Of a DNA stretch of 64,000 nt, positions 18,400 through 27,727 are shown piece after piece. The stretch is from Lutibacter flavus. GTDB lineage: Bacteria > Bacteroidota > Bacteroidia > Flavobacteriales > Flavobacteriaceae. The translations under genes were made by a program, and so were the position numbers. The stretch is from positions 7,501-71,500 of the forward strand of contig NZ_FZNX01000001.1 of NCBI RefSeq assembly GCF_900188355.1, read 5' to 3'. The notes beneath the pieces are model-generated. The model was not told the origin of the DNA and searched no databases. It saw nothing but the letters and a program-made list of their open reading frames with translations. Every line of letters starts with the position of its first letter. Position 1 is the stretch's first letter.

Positions 18400-19230
18400 A
18401 TGAAAGAATTGGTTGAATTTTTAAATTATGATTTTGCATTTAGTGACGATGTACAAATTTCAATTAAGGCAATTTTAGTTGTTATTTTAACTTTAATTGT
18501 AACTGCTTTAATATTAAAATTAATAAGAAAAATAGTCACCAGGAAGATTCCAACTGAAGATAAAGTAAAATTTATATCCTTATTTTCATATAGTAAATGG
18601 TTTATTTATGTAATCATTATTTTAATGACCTTTCATAACATTGGCGTAAATGTAACGGCAATTTTTGCTGCTTCTGCAGCTTTGTTGGTAGGTGTTGGTT
18701 TAGCATTACAAACCTTATTTCAGGATATAATTTCAGGAGTTTTTATACTCGTTGATCAATCTGTTCATGTGGGTGATATTATTGAATTAGATGGGAAAGT
18801 TGGAAGAGTTGAAGATATTAAATTACGTACCACAAGAGCAGTAACAATTGATAATAAAGTTCTTATTATTCCAAACCATTTATACTTAACAAATAGTTTG
18901 TATAATTGGACTGAAAACGGAGTTGAAACCAGGGAAAATGTTTTAGTTGGTGTTGCTTACGGTAGTGATGTTCAGCTGGTGAAAGAATTATTGTTGCAAG
19001 CTGCCAAAAGCCATCCATTAGTATTGAAAACTCCGGTACCTGCGGTTTTATTTACTGATTTTGGTGAAAGCTCTTTAGATTTTAAATTGGTATTCACATT
19101 AAGTAATAGTTTTGAAGCAGGCCTTCCTAAAAGTGATATACGATTTGAAATTGATAGGTTATTTAGAGAAAATAATATTTCAATTCCATTTCCTCAAAGA
19201 GATGTTCATATGTTCCAAGGCAAAGATTAA
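18400..19230 (+). CDS. Small-conductance mechanosensitive channel (MscS family)
   Basis: Inner-membrane channel gated by membrane tension to release osmolytes. In 276 residues there are three hydrophobic segments (about 20-42, 62-80 and 85-110). The pore helix ALLVGVGLALQTLFQDIISG is followed by the beta domain FILVDQSVHVGDIIELDGKVGRVEDIKLRTT and IPNHLYLTNSLYN. Length and layout match the minimal MscS type. It follows the ABC permease by 27 bases and precedes the response regulator by 49, so it may share their transcript. Confidence 0.92.
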   Translation: MKELVEFLNYDFAFSDDVQISIKAILVVILTLIVTALILKLIRKIVTRKIPTEDKVKFISLFSYSKWFIYVIIILMTFHNIGVNVTAIFAASAALLVGVGLALQTLFQDIISGVFILVDQSVHVGDIIELDGKVGRVEDIKLRTTRAVTIDNKVLIIPNHLYLTNSLYNWTENGVETRENVLVGVAYGSDVQLVKELLLQAAKSHPLVLKTPVPAVLFTDFGESSLDFKLVFTLSNSFEAGLPKSDIRFEIDRLFRENNISIPFPQRDVHMFQGKD

Positions 19231-19279
19231 GAGAAAGTGGCTTAATATTTGTTCTTAGGTAAATTAAAAAAACGTAAAA

Positions 19280-20443
19280 ATGCCAAAAATATTAATAATA
19301 GAAGATGAAGCTGCAATTCGCAGAGTATTAAAAAAAATAATTTCAGAAGAAAACGATGCATATGAGGTAGAAGAAGCTGAAGATGGATTAATGGGAGTTG
19401 AAATGATTACCAAATCAGATTTTGATTTGGTATTATGTGATATAAAAATGCCGAAGATGGATGGTGTTGAGGTTTTGGAAAAAGTAAAAAAGTTAAAGCC
19501 CGAAATTCCTATGGTAATGATTTCTGGTCACGGTGATTTGGATACTGCTGTAAATACAATGCGTTTAGGAGCGTTTGATTATATTTCTAAACCGCCAGAT
19601 TTAAATCGCTTATTAAATACTGTTAGAAATGCACTTGATAAAAAAGAATTAGTTGTTGAAAATAAGCTTTTAAAGAAAAAAGTGAGTAAAAAATATGAGA
19701 TGATTGGCAATAGTGAGGCTATTTCTCATATTAAAGCAATGATTGAAAAAGTTGCACAAACTGATGCCAGAGTTTTAATAACAGGACCAAATGGAACAGG
19801 AAAAGAGTTGGTAGCGCATTGGTTACACGAAAAAAGTGATAGAACAAAAGCTCCAATGATAGAGGTAAACTGCGCAGCAATTCCCTCGGAATTAATTGAA
19901 AGTGAATTGTTTGGACATGTTAAAGGTTCGTTTACAGGTGCAAATAAAGATAGGGCTGGTAAGTTTGAAGCTGCAAATAGAGGAACTATTTTTTTAGATG
20001 AAATTGGAGACATGAGTCTTTCAGCTCAGGCTAAAGTATTAAGAGCTTTACAAGAAAATAAAATTACTAGAGTTGGAAGTGATAGAGATATTAAAGTTGA
20101 TGTAAGAGTTATTGCAGCCACCAATAAAGACCTTCAAAAAGAAATTGCTGAAGGAAAATTTAGAGAAGATTTATATCACAGGTTAGCTGTTATTTTAATA
20201 AATGTTCCTGCTTTAAATGATAGAAGAGAGGATATTCCGTTATTAATTGATTTTTTCGCAGAACAAGTTGCAAAAGAACAAGGAACTGCTATAAAATCGT
20301 TTTCTACAAAAGCTGTAAAACTATTGCAAGAATATGATTGGACCGGAAATATTAGAGAACTTAGAAATGTTGTAGAGCGTTTAATAATTCTAGGTGAAAA
20401 AGAAGTTTCAGAAAATGATGTAAAACTATTCGCAAGTAAATAG
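19280..20443 (+). CDS. Sigma-54-type response regulator without DNA-binding domain
   Basis: Receiver plus AAA+ activator. Receiver (1-120): acidic pocket Asp9, phosphoacceptor Asp54 (LCDIKMPKMDG), Lys104 (YISKPPD). AAA+ (about 140-370): Walker A GPNGTGKE (169-176), sigma-54 contact loop GSFTGA (216-221), Walker B IFLDEIGD and the arginine-rich REDLYHRL. The protein ends at 387 after NIRELRNVVERLIIL...KLFASK, so the usual C-terminal Fis-type HTH is absent. It would act on RpoN without site-specific DNA binding, or through a partner. No histidine kinase gene is adjacent. A terminator follows. Confidence 0.92.
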   Translation: MPKILIIEDEAAIRRVLKKIISEENDAYEVEEAEDGLMGVEMITKSDFDLVLCDIKMPKMDGVEVLEKVKKLKPEIPMVMISGHGDLDTAVNTMRLGAFDYISKPPDLNRLLNTVRNALDKKELVVENKLLKKKVSKKYEMIGNSEAISHIKAMIEKVAQTDARVLITGPNGTGKELVAHWLHEKSDRTKAPMIEVNCAAIPSELIESELFGHVKGSFTGANKDRAGKFEAANRGTIFLDEIGDMSLSAQAKVLRALQENKITRVGSDRDIKVDVRVIAATNKDLQKEIAEGKFREDLYHRLAVILINVPALNDRREDIPLLIDFFAEQVAKEQGTAIKSFSTKAVKLLQEYDWTGNIRELRNVVERLIILGEKEVSENDVKLFASK

Positions 20444-20477
20444 GTTATAATTATACTTTTTGATATAAATTATAAAG

Positions 20478-20517
20478 AAAGCTTATACTAATATAAAAAA
20501 TTAGCATAAGCTTTTTT
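20478..20517 (+). terminator. Intrinsic terminator after the response regulator gene
   Basis: Stem AAAGCTTATACTAA / TTAGCATAAGCTTT (13 of 14 positions pair), loop of about 9 A/T bases, then TTTTTTT. It is 34 bases past the stop codon and separates the regulator from the peroxiredoxin cassette. Confidence 0.8.
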
Positions 20518-20539
20518 TAGTTTTTATAAGATACCATAA

Positions 20540-20547
20540 TATATTTG
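20540..20547 (+). promoter_or_regulatory. Candidate -7 box of the peroxiredoxin operon
   Basis: TATATTTG matches the Bacteroidota -7 consensus 41 bases before the peroxiredoxin ATG and just after the upstream terminator. A T-rich stretch, but no clear TTG, lies at the -33 distance. Confidence 0.45.
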
Positions 20548-20588
20548 TGGTGTTAAAAAAGAATAATTAATAATTAAAAACAAAATAT

Positions 20589-21230
20589 ATGTCAACAGCA
20601 GTAGGTAAAAAATTTCCAGATTTAAATGTAGATGCGATGAATGAAATGGGTGATACAATTAAAGTAAATGTATTAGAGGAGGCAGTTAATAACAAAAAGA
20701 AAGTATTGTTATTTTGGTACCCAAAAGATTTTACATTTGTTTGTCCAACAGAATTACACGCTTTTCAAGCAGCATTAGGCGAATTTGAAAAAAGAAATAC
20801 TATTGTAATTGGAGCTTCTTGTGATACTCCAGAAGTTCATTTTGCTTGGTTAAATACACCAAAAGATAATGGTGGTATAGAAGGTGTTACTTACCCAATT
20901 TTAGCAGATAGCAATCGTAACTTATCTAGTATTTTAGGAATATTAGATATTACTAACGAAACTTATGATGAAGCAACTGGAACAGTTCAAGTAGAAGGAG
21001 ATAATGTAAGTTATAGAGCTACTTATTTAATTGATGAAGATGGTTTAGTACAACACGAAAGTATTAACAATATGCCTTTAGGTAGAAATGTGAACGAGTA
21101 TTTACGTCTTATCGATGCATTAACTCACGTGCAAGAAAAAGGAGAAGTTTGTCCGGCAAACTGGGAAGAAGGTAAAGATGCTATGGCACCTAATGCAAAA
21201 GGAACAGCTGATTATTTAGCTTCACACTAA
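20589..21230 (+). CDS. Peroxiredoxin, typical 2-Cys (AhpC/Prx1 group)
   Basis: Thiol peroxidase that reduces H2O2 and organic peroxides in the cytoplasm. The 213-residue protein has the peroxidatic site DFTFVCPTELHAF with Cys52, and the resolving Cys188 in GEVCPANW, so it is a typical 2-Cys enzyme. Conserved Arg is seen in YRATYLIDEDG. The C-terminal tail after the resolving Cys is short and ends in DYLASH. It is first in a three-gene cassette with a thioredoxin (14 bases downstream), its likely reductant, and DUF6952. No ahpF is in the window. Confidence 0.94.
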   Translation: MSTAVGKKFPDLNVDAMNEMGDTIKVNVLEEAVNNKKKVLLFWYPKDFTFVCPTELHAFQAALGEFEKRNTIVIGASCDTPEVHFAWLNTPKDNGGIEGVTYPILADSNRNLSSILGILDITNETYDEATGTVQVEGDNVSYRATYLIDEDGLVQHESINNMPLGRNVNEYLRLIDALTHVQEKGEVCPANWEEGKDAMAPNAKGTADYLASH

Positions 21231-21244
21231 AAAAATAAGAAATT

Positions 21245-21559
21245 ATGTTTCAAGAATTAACAGAAGATAATTTAGAACAAATTGTAGCCGATAACAAAAC
21301 GGTTGTAGTTCAATATGCTGCCACTTGGTGTGGAAACTGTAGAATTATGAAACCTAAGTTTAAAAAATTAGCTACAGAAAATCCAGATGCTGTTTTTGTA
21401 ATTGCAGATGCTGAAAAGTTTCCAAATACACGTAAATTAGCAACGGTAGATAATTTACCAACATTTGCTACTTTTAAAGGAGGAGCTTTTGTAAATCAGG
21501 TACAAACAAACAAATTTGAAATTTTAAAAGAACTAGTAGATGAAGTTGCCAGTAATTAA
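21245..21559 (+). CDS. Thioredoxin family protein
   Basis: Small thiol-disulfide reductase, 104 residues, cytoplasmic (no signal peptide). The active site is ATWCGNC (Cys29 and Cys32) in place of the canonical WCGPC; the Pro to Asn change is expected to alter redox potential. The cis-Pro loop is present as NLPTFATFKGG. The gene lies between peroxiredoxin and DUF6952, and its last 20 bases overlap the latter. A role in recycling the adjacent peroxiredoxin is inferred from linkage. Confidence 0.92.
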   Translation: MFQELTEDNLEQIVADNKTVVVQYAATWCGNCRIMKPKFKKLATENPDAVFVIADAEKFPNTRKLATVDNLPTFATFKGGAFVNQVQTNKFEILKELVDEVASN

Positions 21560-21797
21560 ACACCTAACTAATTTTATTGAAGAGAACGATCAGGATTATG
21601 TGATTGAAACCATAGAAACTCTTGAGGCTCTAACTGAAGTTCCTTCTTTAAAAGATGAAGAGTTAGATGTTATTGGTGAACTAATTTCTAATTTGTATGG
21701 AGCAATTGAAGTTGATAAAATGGTGAAAGAAGGTATGCCTAAAAAAGAAGCTCTAAATACTTTTATGAAAAGAGTTTTAGGATCAATTGATTCTTAA
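21540..21797 (+). CDS. Small acidic protein, DUF6952-like
   Basis: 85 residues of unknown function, matching my recollection of the DUF6952 family of Flavobacteriia. It is predicted almost wholly alpha-helical: HLTNFIEEN, YVIETIETLEALTEV, ELDVIGELISNLYGAIEVDKMV, MPKKEALNTFMKRVLGSI. It has no Cys, so it is not a redox enzyme itself. The ATG lies 20 bases inside the thioredoxin gene in another frame, implying tight translational coupling. Its constant partners suggest an accessory of the peroxiredoxin system (inference). Confidence 0.75.
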   Translation: MKLPVIKHLTNFIEENDQDYVIETIETLEALTEVPSLKDEELDVIGELISNLYGAIEVDKMVKEGMPKKEALNTFMKRVLGSIDS

Positions 21798-21823
21798 AAA
21801 AATAACTACTACTATTTAAATCT

Positions 21824-21857
21824 AAAAATCCCGAGTTTATACTCGGGATTTTTTTTT
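21824..21857 (+). terminator. Intrinsic terminator of the peroxiredoxin cassette
   Basis: Stem AAAAATCCCGAGT / ACTCGGGATTTTT (13 bp, perfect), loop TTAT, with further T after the stem. A strong rho-independent terminator 27 bases after the DUF6952 stop. Confidence 0.92.
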
Positions 21858-22065
21858 GCACGAACAACATTAAGTTACTATTCTACTATCATTAGTATTG
21901 TTTTTATTGGAATAAAGTAATATAAATACGATTTGAAATTGGAATTTTAGATGCTAAACAATAATCTAGATACACTTATACAATAGAAGTAGTTGATTTT
22001 ATACAAAAATCTATTTGTTGTAATTAGCCATTGATTCTTTTTCTTAAAATTAATTAATATAAAAA

Positions 22066-22093
22066 AAGTGGTCTATTTTTTAATAGACCACTT
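22066..22093 (-). terminator. Intrinsic terminator of katG
   Basis: Stem AAGTGGTCTATT / AATAGACCACTT (12 bp, perfect), loop TTTT, followed on the minus strand by a T run. About 60 bases after the katG stop. Confidence 0.85.
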
Positions 22094-22153
22094 AAAAAGT
22101 TATATCATTAAAATATTATTTTTTGTTTTATTTTTATTAGAAAACTCTAAAAC

Positions 22154-24391
<2,238 letters not shown>

Positions 24392-24402
24392 TTATTTCAT
24401 AT

Positions 24403-24410
24403 CAAATTTA
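24403..24410 (-). promoter_or_regulatory. Candidate -7 box of katG
   Basis: Minus-strand TAAATTTG matches TAnnTTTG 26 bases upstream of the katG ATG. No clear TTG at the -33 distance, as expected for an activator-dependent promoter; that reading is inference. Confidence 0.4.
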
Positions 24411-24480
24411 ATCATTATTTTGGACGATAAAAATTATATTTTCAATAACATTATTGATGTTATAGGTGAATACTAGATAA

Positions 24481-25263
24481 ATTAATTATAATTTAACGGT
24501 TGCGGAGCTGAAAAGTTTTGGAAAGGCAGCGGATAAATGTTATTCTACTCAATCTGCTTTGAGAACATTGGTTGGTTAATTTGAAAACGAAACCGGAATC
24601 AAAATTTTCAATCGAAAGAAAAAACCTATTGCCTTAACTAAAGAAGGTACCATTATTTTTATAATCATTAAATACTTAAATATTAATTAAAAAGAAATGG
24701 ATGTTTTGGATGAGCTGATTCAATTAGTTAAAGGAGAATTATCTGGTGAAATAAAAATTGGTGTAATTCCAACAGTTGCGCCTTTTATTTTATCAGAATT
24801 TAAAATGATTTTACTGAAAAATCCCCTAAAATCAATTTTTAAATTAGTGAAATGACTACATTAATTATTATAAAATTACTAAAAAATAAAGAAGTTGGAT
24901 ATTGGCAATTCTAGTCCCTTTAAAAGATATAATGATTATTGAGATTTCAATATATAATGAGCCTTTTTAGTTGTATGATTGTTAACAAGAAAAAGCAAGA
25001 GTTTGCTAATTTAGAGAATTTAGATTTTTAGTAATTTTTAATTTTAAATCGGGTCTATAGAAAGTCTTATCGGTTTTGTAAAAAATAATGGAATAACTTT
25101 GTTGCTTTATCTTGTATGTTTGAATTTTTCTCAAATAGAATATGAAAAAATCACTAGTTTTAAATCACCAGTAATTGTAAGAACGATTGACTCAGTTATA
25201 CATGAACTTTTATTACAATTACAAATACTAGATTTGCTTCAGTTTAAAAAAACAGAATATTAA
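24481..25263 (+). pseudogene. oxyR: Degraded LysR-type regulator, oxyR remnant
   Basis: Translating the plus strand gives recognisable OxyR/LysR pieces in order. HTH: LTVAELKSFGKAADKCYSTQ at 24493, then an in-frame stop (TAA after LRTLVG), then FENETGIKIFNRKKKPIALT. Linker and effector start: LDELIQLVKGELSGEIKIGV and IPTVAPFILSEF. Then a frame change to SEMTTLIIIKLLKNKEV, another to DIM..ISIYNEPFLV, and finally SGSIESLIGFVKNNGITLL and RTIDSVIHELL to a stop at 25261. The start codon is gone, and several stops and frameshifts interrupt it. It is divergent from katG, the usual oxyR position. This is a clear pseudogene spanning the whole original gene. Confidence 0.88.
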
Positions 25264-25428
25264 CCATTTATTGAATTCAATTAAAAAATACGAACTTGTT
25301 TAACCTTTGTGATTGTGATTAAAATCTTAGTAAATTTTTAATTTAAAAAGCAATTGAATTAAATATAGTCATTGTATATTTTTATGTAGTTTACGATTTT
25401 AATATATTTAGCTAAAATAATTTTTAAA

Positions 25429-26277
25429 ATGAACAACTATAAAGTAACAACTCAAATAAACTTAAATGATTTTACCACAAAAGAGGTTGATGAAAAAGCT
25501 GGTAAAAAGTTAAAAAAAATTAGAAAAGAGATTAGCAAACTCCAAGACATCATGTACGCCGAGGGAAAATATTCAGTTTTAATTTGTTTACAAGGAATGG
25601 ATACTTCAGGTAAAGACAGCCTAATTAGAGAGGTTTTTAAAGATGTAAATGCTAGGGGAGTAGTTGTACATAGTTTTAAAGTGCCAACAGAATTAGAATT
25701 AAAACACGACTATATTTGGAGACATTATATTGCATTACCAGCAAAAGGTAAAATAGGTGTTTTTAACAGAACGCATTACGAAAACGTGTTGGTTACCCGT
25801 GTGCATCCAGAGTATGTTTTTGGTGAAAATATTCCTTCAGTAAAAAGTTTAGACGATTTAAATCATGATTTCTATAATAAGAGAATGGATGAAATCAACA
25901 ATTTTGAAAAGCATATTGCAGATAACGGAACTATTATTTTAAAATTTTTTTTAAATCTTTCTAAAGAAGAACAAAAAAACAGATTGTTAAGAAGATTGCG
26001 ATTAAAAGAAAAGAACTGGAAATTTTCACCAGGAGATTTAAAAGAACGCAAACTTTGGGATAAATACCAGTTTTGTTACCAGGAATTATTGAATAAAACT
26101 TCTAACGAACATGCGCCTTGGTTTATAATTCCTGCAGATGATAAGCCAACGGCACGACTAATTGTTGCTAAAACTATTTTAATCACTTTAGAGCAGTACA
26201 ATTTTAAAGAACCAGAATTGCTTGCGAAATATAAAGTTGAAATAGAAAATTATAAAAGGCAACTTGAAAGCGAGTAG
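25429..26277 (+). CDS. Polyphosphate kinase 2 family protein
   Basis: Transfers phosphate between polyphosphate and nucleotides; family members make GTP/ATP from NDPs or NDPs from NMPs. The 282-residue protein has Walker A GMDTSGKDS (56-64), Walker B and lid elements IGVFNRTHYENVLVTRVHPE, and the WRHYIALPAKG segment. The single-domain size fits PPK2 classes I/III. Nucleotide preference cannot be told. It is monocistronic, 165 bases after the oxyR remnant. The intervening bases hold only A/T-rich sequence with TATATTT-like boxes. Confidence 0.92.
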   Translation: MNNYKVTTQINLNDFTTKEVDEKAGKKLKKIRKEISKLQDIMYAEGKYSVLICLQGMDTSGKDSLIREVFKDVNARGVVVHSFKVPTELELKHDYIWRHYIALPAKGKIGVFNRTHYENVLVTRVHPEYVFGENIPSVKSLDDLNHDFYNKRMDEINNFEKHIADNGTIILKFFLNLSKEEQKNRLLRRLRLKEKNWKFSPGDLKERKLWDKYQFCYQELLNKTSNEHAPWFIIPADDKPTARLIVAKTILITLEQYNFKEPELLAKYKVEIENYKRQLESE

Positions 26278-26386
26278 TTTTTGCTCATTAAATTTTTGTT
26301 AAAAAGTTTGATAAATCGGTTAAGCTATTCGCAAAATCGTAAATTACAAATTGTATATTTACAATTCAAAAAAATAGCATAAACTA

Positions 26387-27205
26387 ATGGAATTAAAGTT
26401 AACAAAGCCCATCATATTTTTCGATTTAGAAACAACTGGAATCAATATTGCAAAAGATAGAATTGTGGAAATTTCTATTTTAAAAGTGTTTCCAAATGGG
26501 AATAAAGAGAGTAAAACTTGGTTGGTAAATCCAGAAATGGAAATACCAAAAGAAGCTTCAGATATTCACGGAATTACAAACGAAAGAGTGGTTACAGAAC
26601 CAACTTTTAATGAATTAGCTGCTGAGGTTAGTAAAATACTTGAAGGGTGCGATTTGGCAGGATTTAATTCAAACAGATTTGATATTCCTCTTTTAGCAGA
26701 AGAAATGTTACGTGCAAAGGTGAATTTTGATATGAAAGATAGAGTGGCAGTAGATGTTCAAGTTATTTTTCATAAAAAAGAAGAAAGAACGCTAAGTGCG
26801 GGTTATAAATTTTATTGTGAAAAAGATTTGGAAAATGCACATTCTGCAGAAGCTGATACGTTGGCTACTTATGAAATTTTAAAAGCGCAATTAGATAAAT
26901 ATGACGATCTTGAAAATGATATTAATTTTTTAAATGAGTATTCTACACATAATAAAAGAGCAGATTTTGCTGGATTTATTATGTTTAACGACGAAGATGA
27001 AGAGATTTTTACATTTGGAAAATACAAAGGTCAGAAAGTAAAAGACATATTAAAAAAGGATAAAGGATATTTTTCTTGGATTCAAAATGCTGATTTTCCG
27101 TTATATACTAAAAAAGTATTACAACAGATTAAAGAGGATATGTTTCCACGTAAACAAGAAAATACGTTAGAAGATTTACAAAATAAATTCAATCAAAAAT
27201 TTTAA
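26387..27205 (+). CDS. DnaQ-like 3'-5' exonuclease (DEDDh)
   Basis: Proofreading-type exonuclease, 272 residues, cytoplasmic. DEDDh residues: Asp13 and Glu15 (FFDLETTG), Asp99 (NSNRFDIPLL), His152 and Asp157 (HSAEADT). A separate C-terminal module of ~60 residues (FTFGKYKGQKVKDILKKDKGYFSWI) resembles the small domain after exonuclease X-type nucleases and is preceded by a linker. It is not a subunit fused to polymerase. The next gene starts 2 bases downstream, so the two are co-transcribed. Confidence 0.9.
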   Translation: MELKLTKPIIFFDLETTGINIAKDRIVEISILKVFPNGNKESKTWLVNPEMEIPKEASDIHGITNERVVTEPTFNELAAEVSKILEGCDLAGFNSNRFDIPLLAEEMLRAKVNFDMKDRVAVDVQVIFHKKEERTLSAGYKFYCEKDLENAHSAEADTLATYEILKAQLDKYDDLENDINFLNEYSTHNKRADFAGFIMFNDEDEEIFTFGKYKGQKVKDILKKDKGYFSWIQNADFPLYTKKVLQQIKEDMFPRKQENTLEDLQNKFNQKF

Positions 27206-27207
27206 AT

Positions 27208-27696
27208 ATGTTAGTGAGCTTTGAAGAATTAGAAAAAAATGCGAGAGTTTGGATTTACCAATCTAACAGAGAATTTTCTAAAAATGAACTAGTTGAAATC
27301 TGTAAAATAGTAGAAGGCTTTGTAGCTAATTGGCAAAGACATGGTGAAGATTTAAAAGCTTCTTATACAATTAAATACAATCAGTTTTTAGTATTAGCTG
27401 TAGATGAAAATTTTAATAATGTTTCAGGTTGTTCTATAGATGCTTCCGTAAGTTTAATTAAGAAATTGGAAAGCGAGTTTTCAGCTGATTTAACAAATAA
27501 ATTAAATATTTCGTTTAAAGATAACAACAATGTTAATGTTGTAAGTATGGCTGATTTTCAAAAATATGCCAAATTAGAAAAGATTACTTCAAACACTGTT
27601 GTGTTTAATAATATGGTAACTACAAAAGAAGATTTTGAACAAAATTGGGAGGTTACCGCAGATAAAAGTTGGCACAAAAGATTTTTGGTACAATAA
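27208..27696 (+). CDS. Conserved protein often mislabelled 'ABC transporter ATPase'
   Basis: 162 residues; a family of Flavobacteriia often named 'ABC transporter ATPase' although no Walker A, signature or Walker B motif is present. Visible features: an aromatic N-terminus (ARVWIYQSNREF), a WQRHGEDLKASYTIKYNQFLVLAVDE core and a GCSIDASVSLIKKLE segment with one Cys. No signal peptide. The tail WHKRFLVQ is conserved-looking. It is coupled to the exonuclease gene by a 2-base gap. The true function is unknown. Confidence 0.75.
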   Translation: MLVSFEELEKNARVWIYQSNREFSKNELVEICKIVEGFVANWQRHGEDLKASYTIKYNQFLVLAVDENFNNVSGCSIDASVSLIKKLESEFSADLTNKLNISFKDNNNVNVVSMADFQKYAKLEKITSNTVVFNNMVTTKEDFEQNWEVTADKSWHKRFLVQ

Positions 27697-27727
27697 TTTC
27701 ATACTTGTTATTATTAATAATTGCTAT

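Larger units (their letters stand above)
21798..22153. other. Gene-free spacer between two convergent terminators
   Basis: 356 bases between the peroxiredoxin cassette (plus strand) and katG (minus strand). It contains the two terminators listed separately, at 21824-21857 and 22066-22093. The roughly 210 bases between them are AT-rich with many stops in all frames; I see no gene, tRNA or repeat. Confidence 0.7.

Noticed and set aside
19726-20013. 95-codon minus-strand frame within the response regulator
   Set aside because: Antisense to the Walker A to Walker B part of the AAA+ domain; shadow only.
27635-27727. Longer N-terminus for the GH3 fusion
   Set aside because: It overlaps the previous gene and would bury the signal peptide that starts at ATG 27728.
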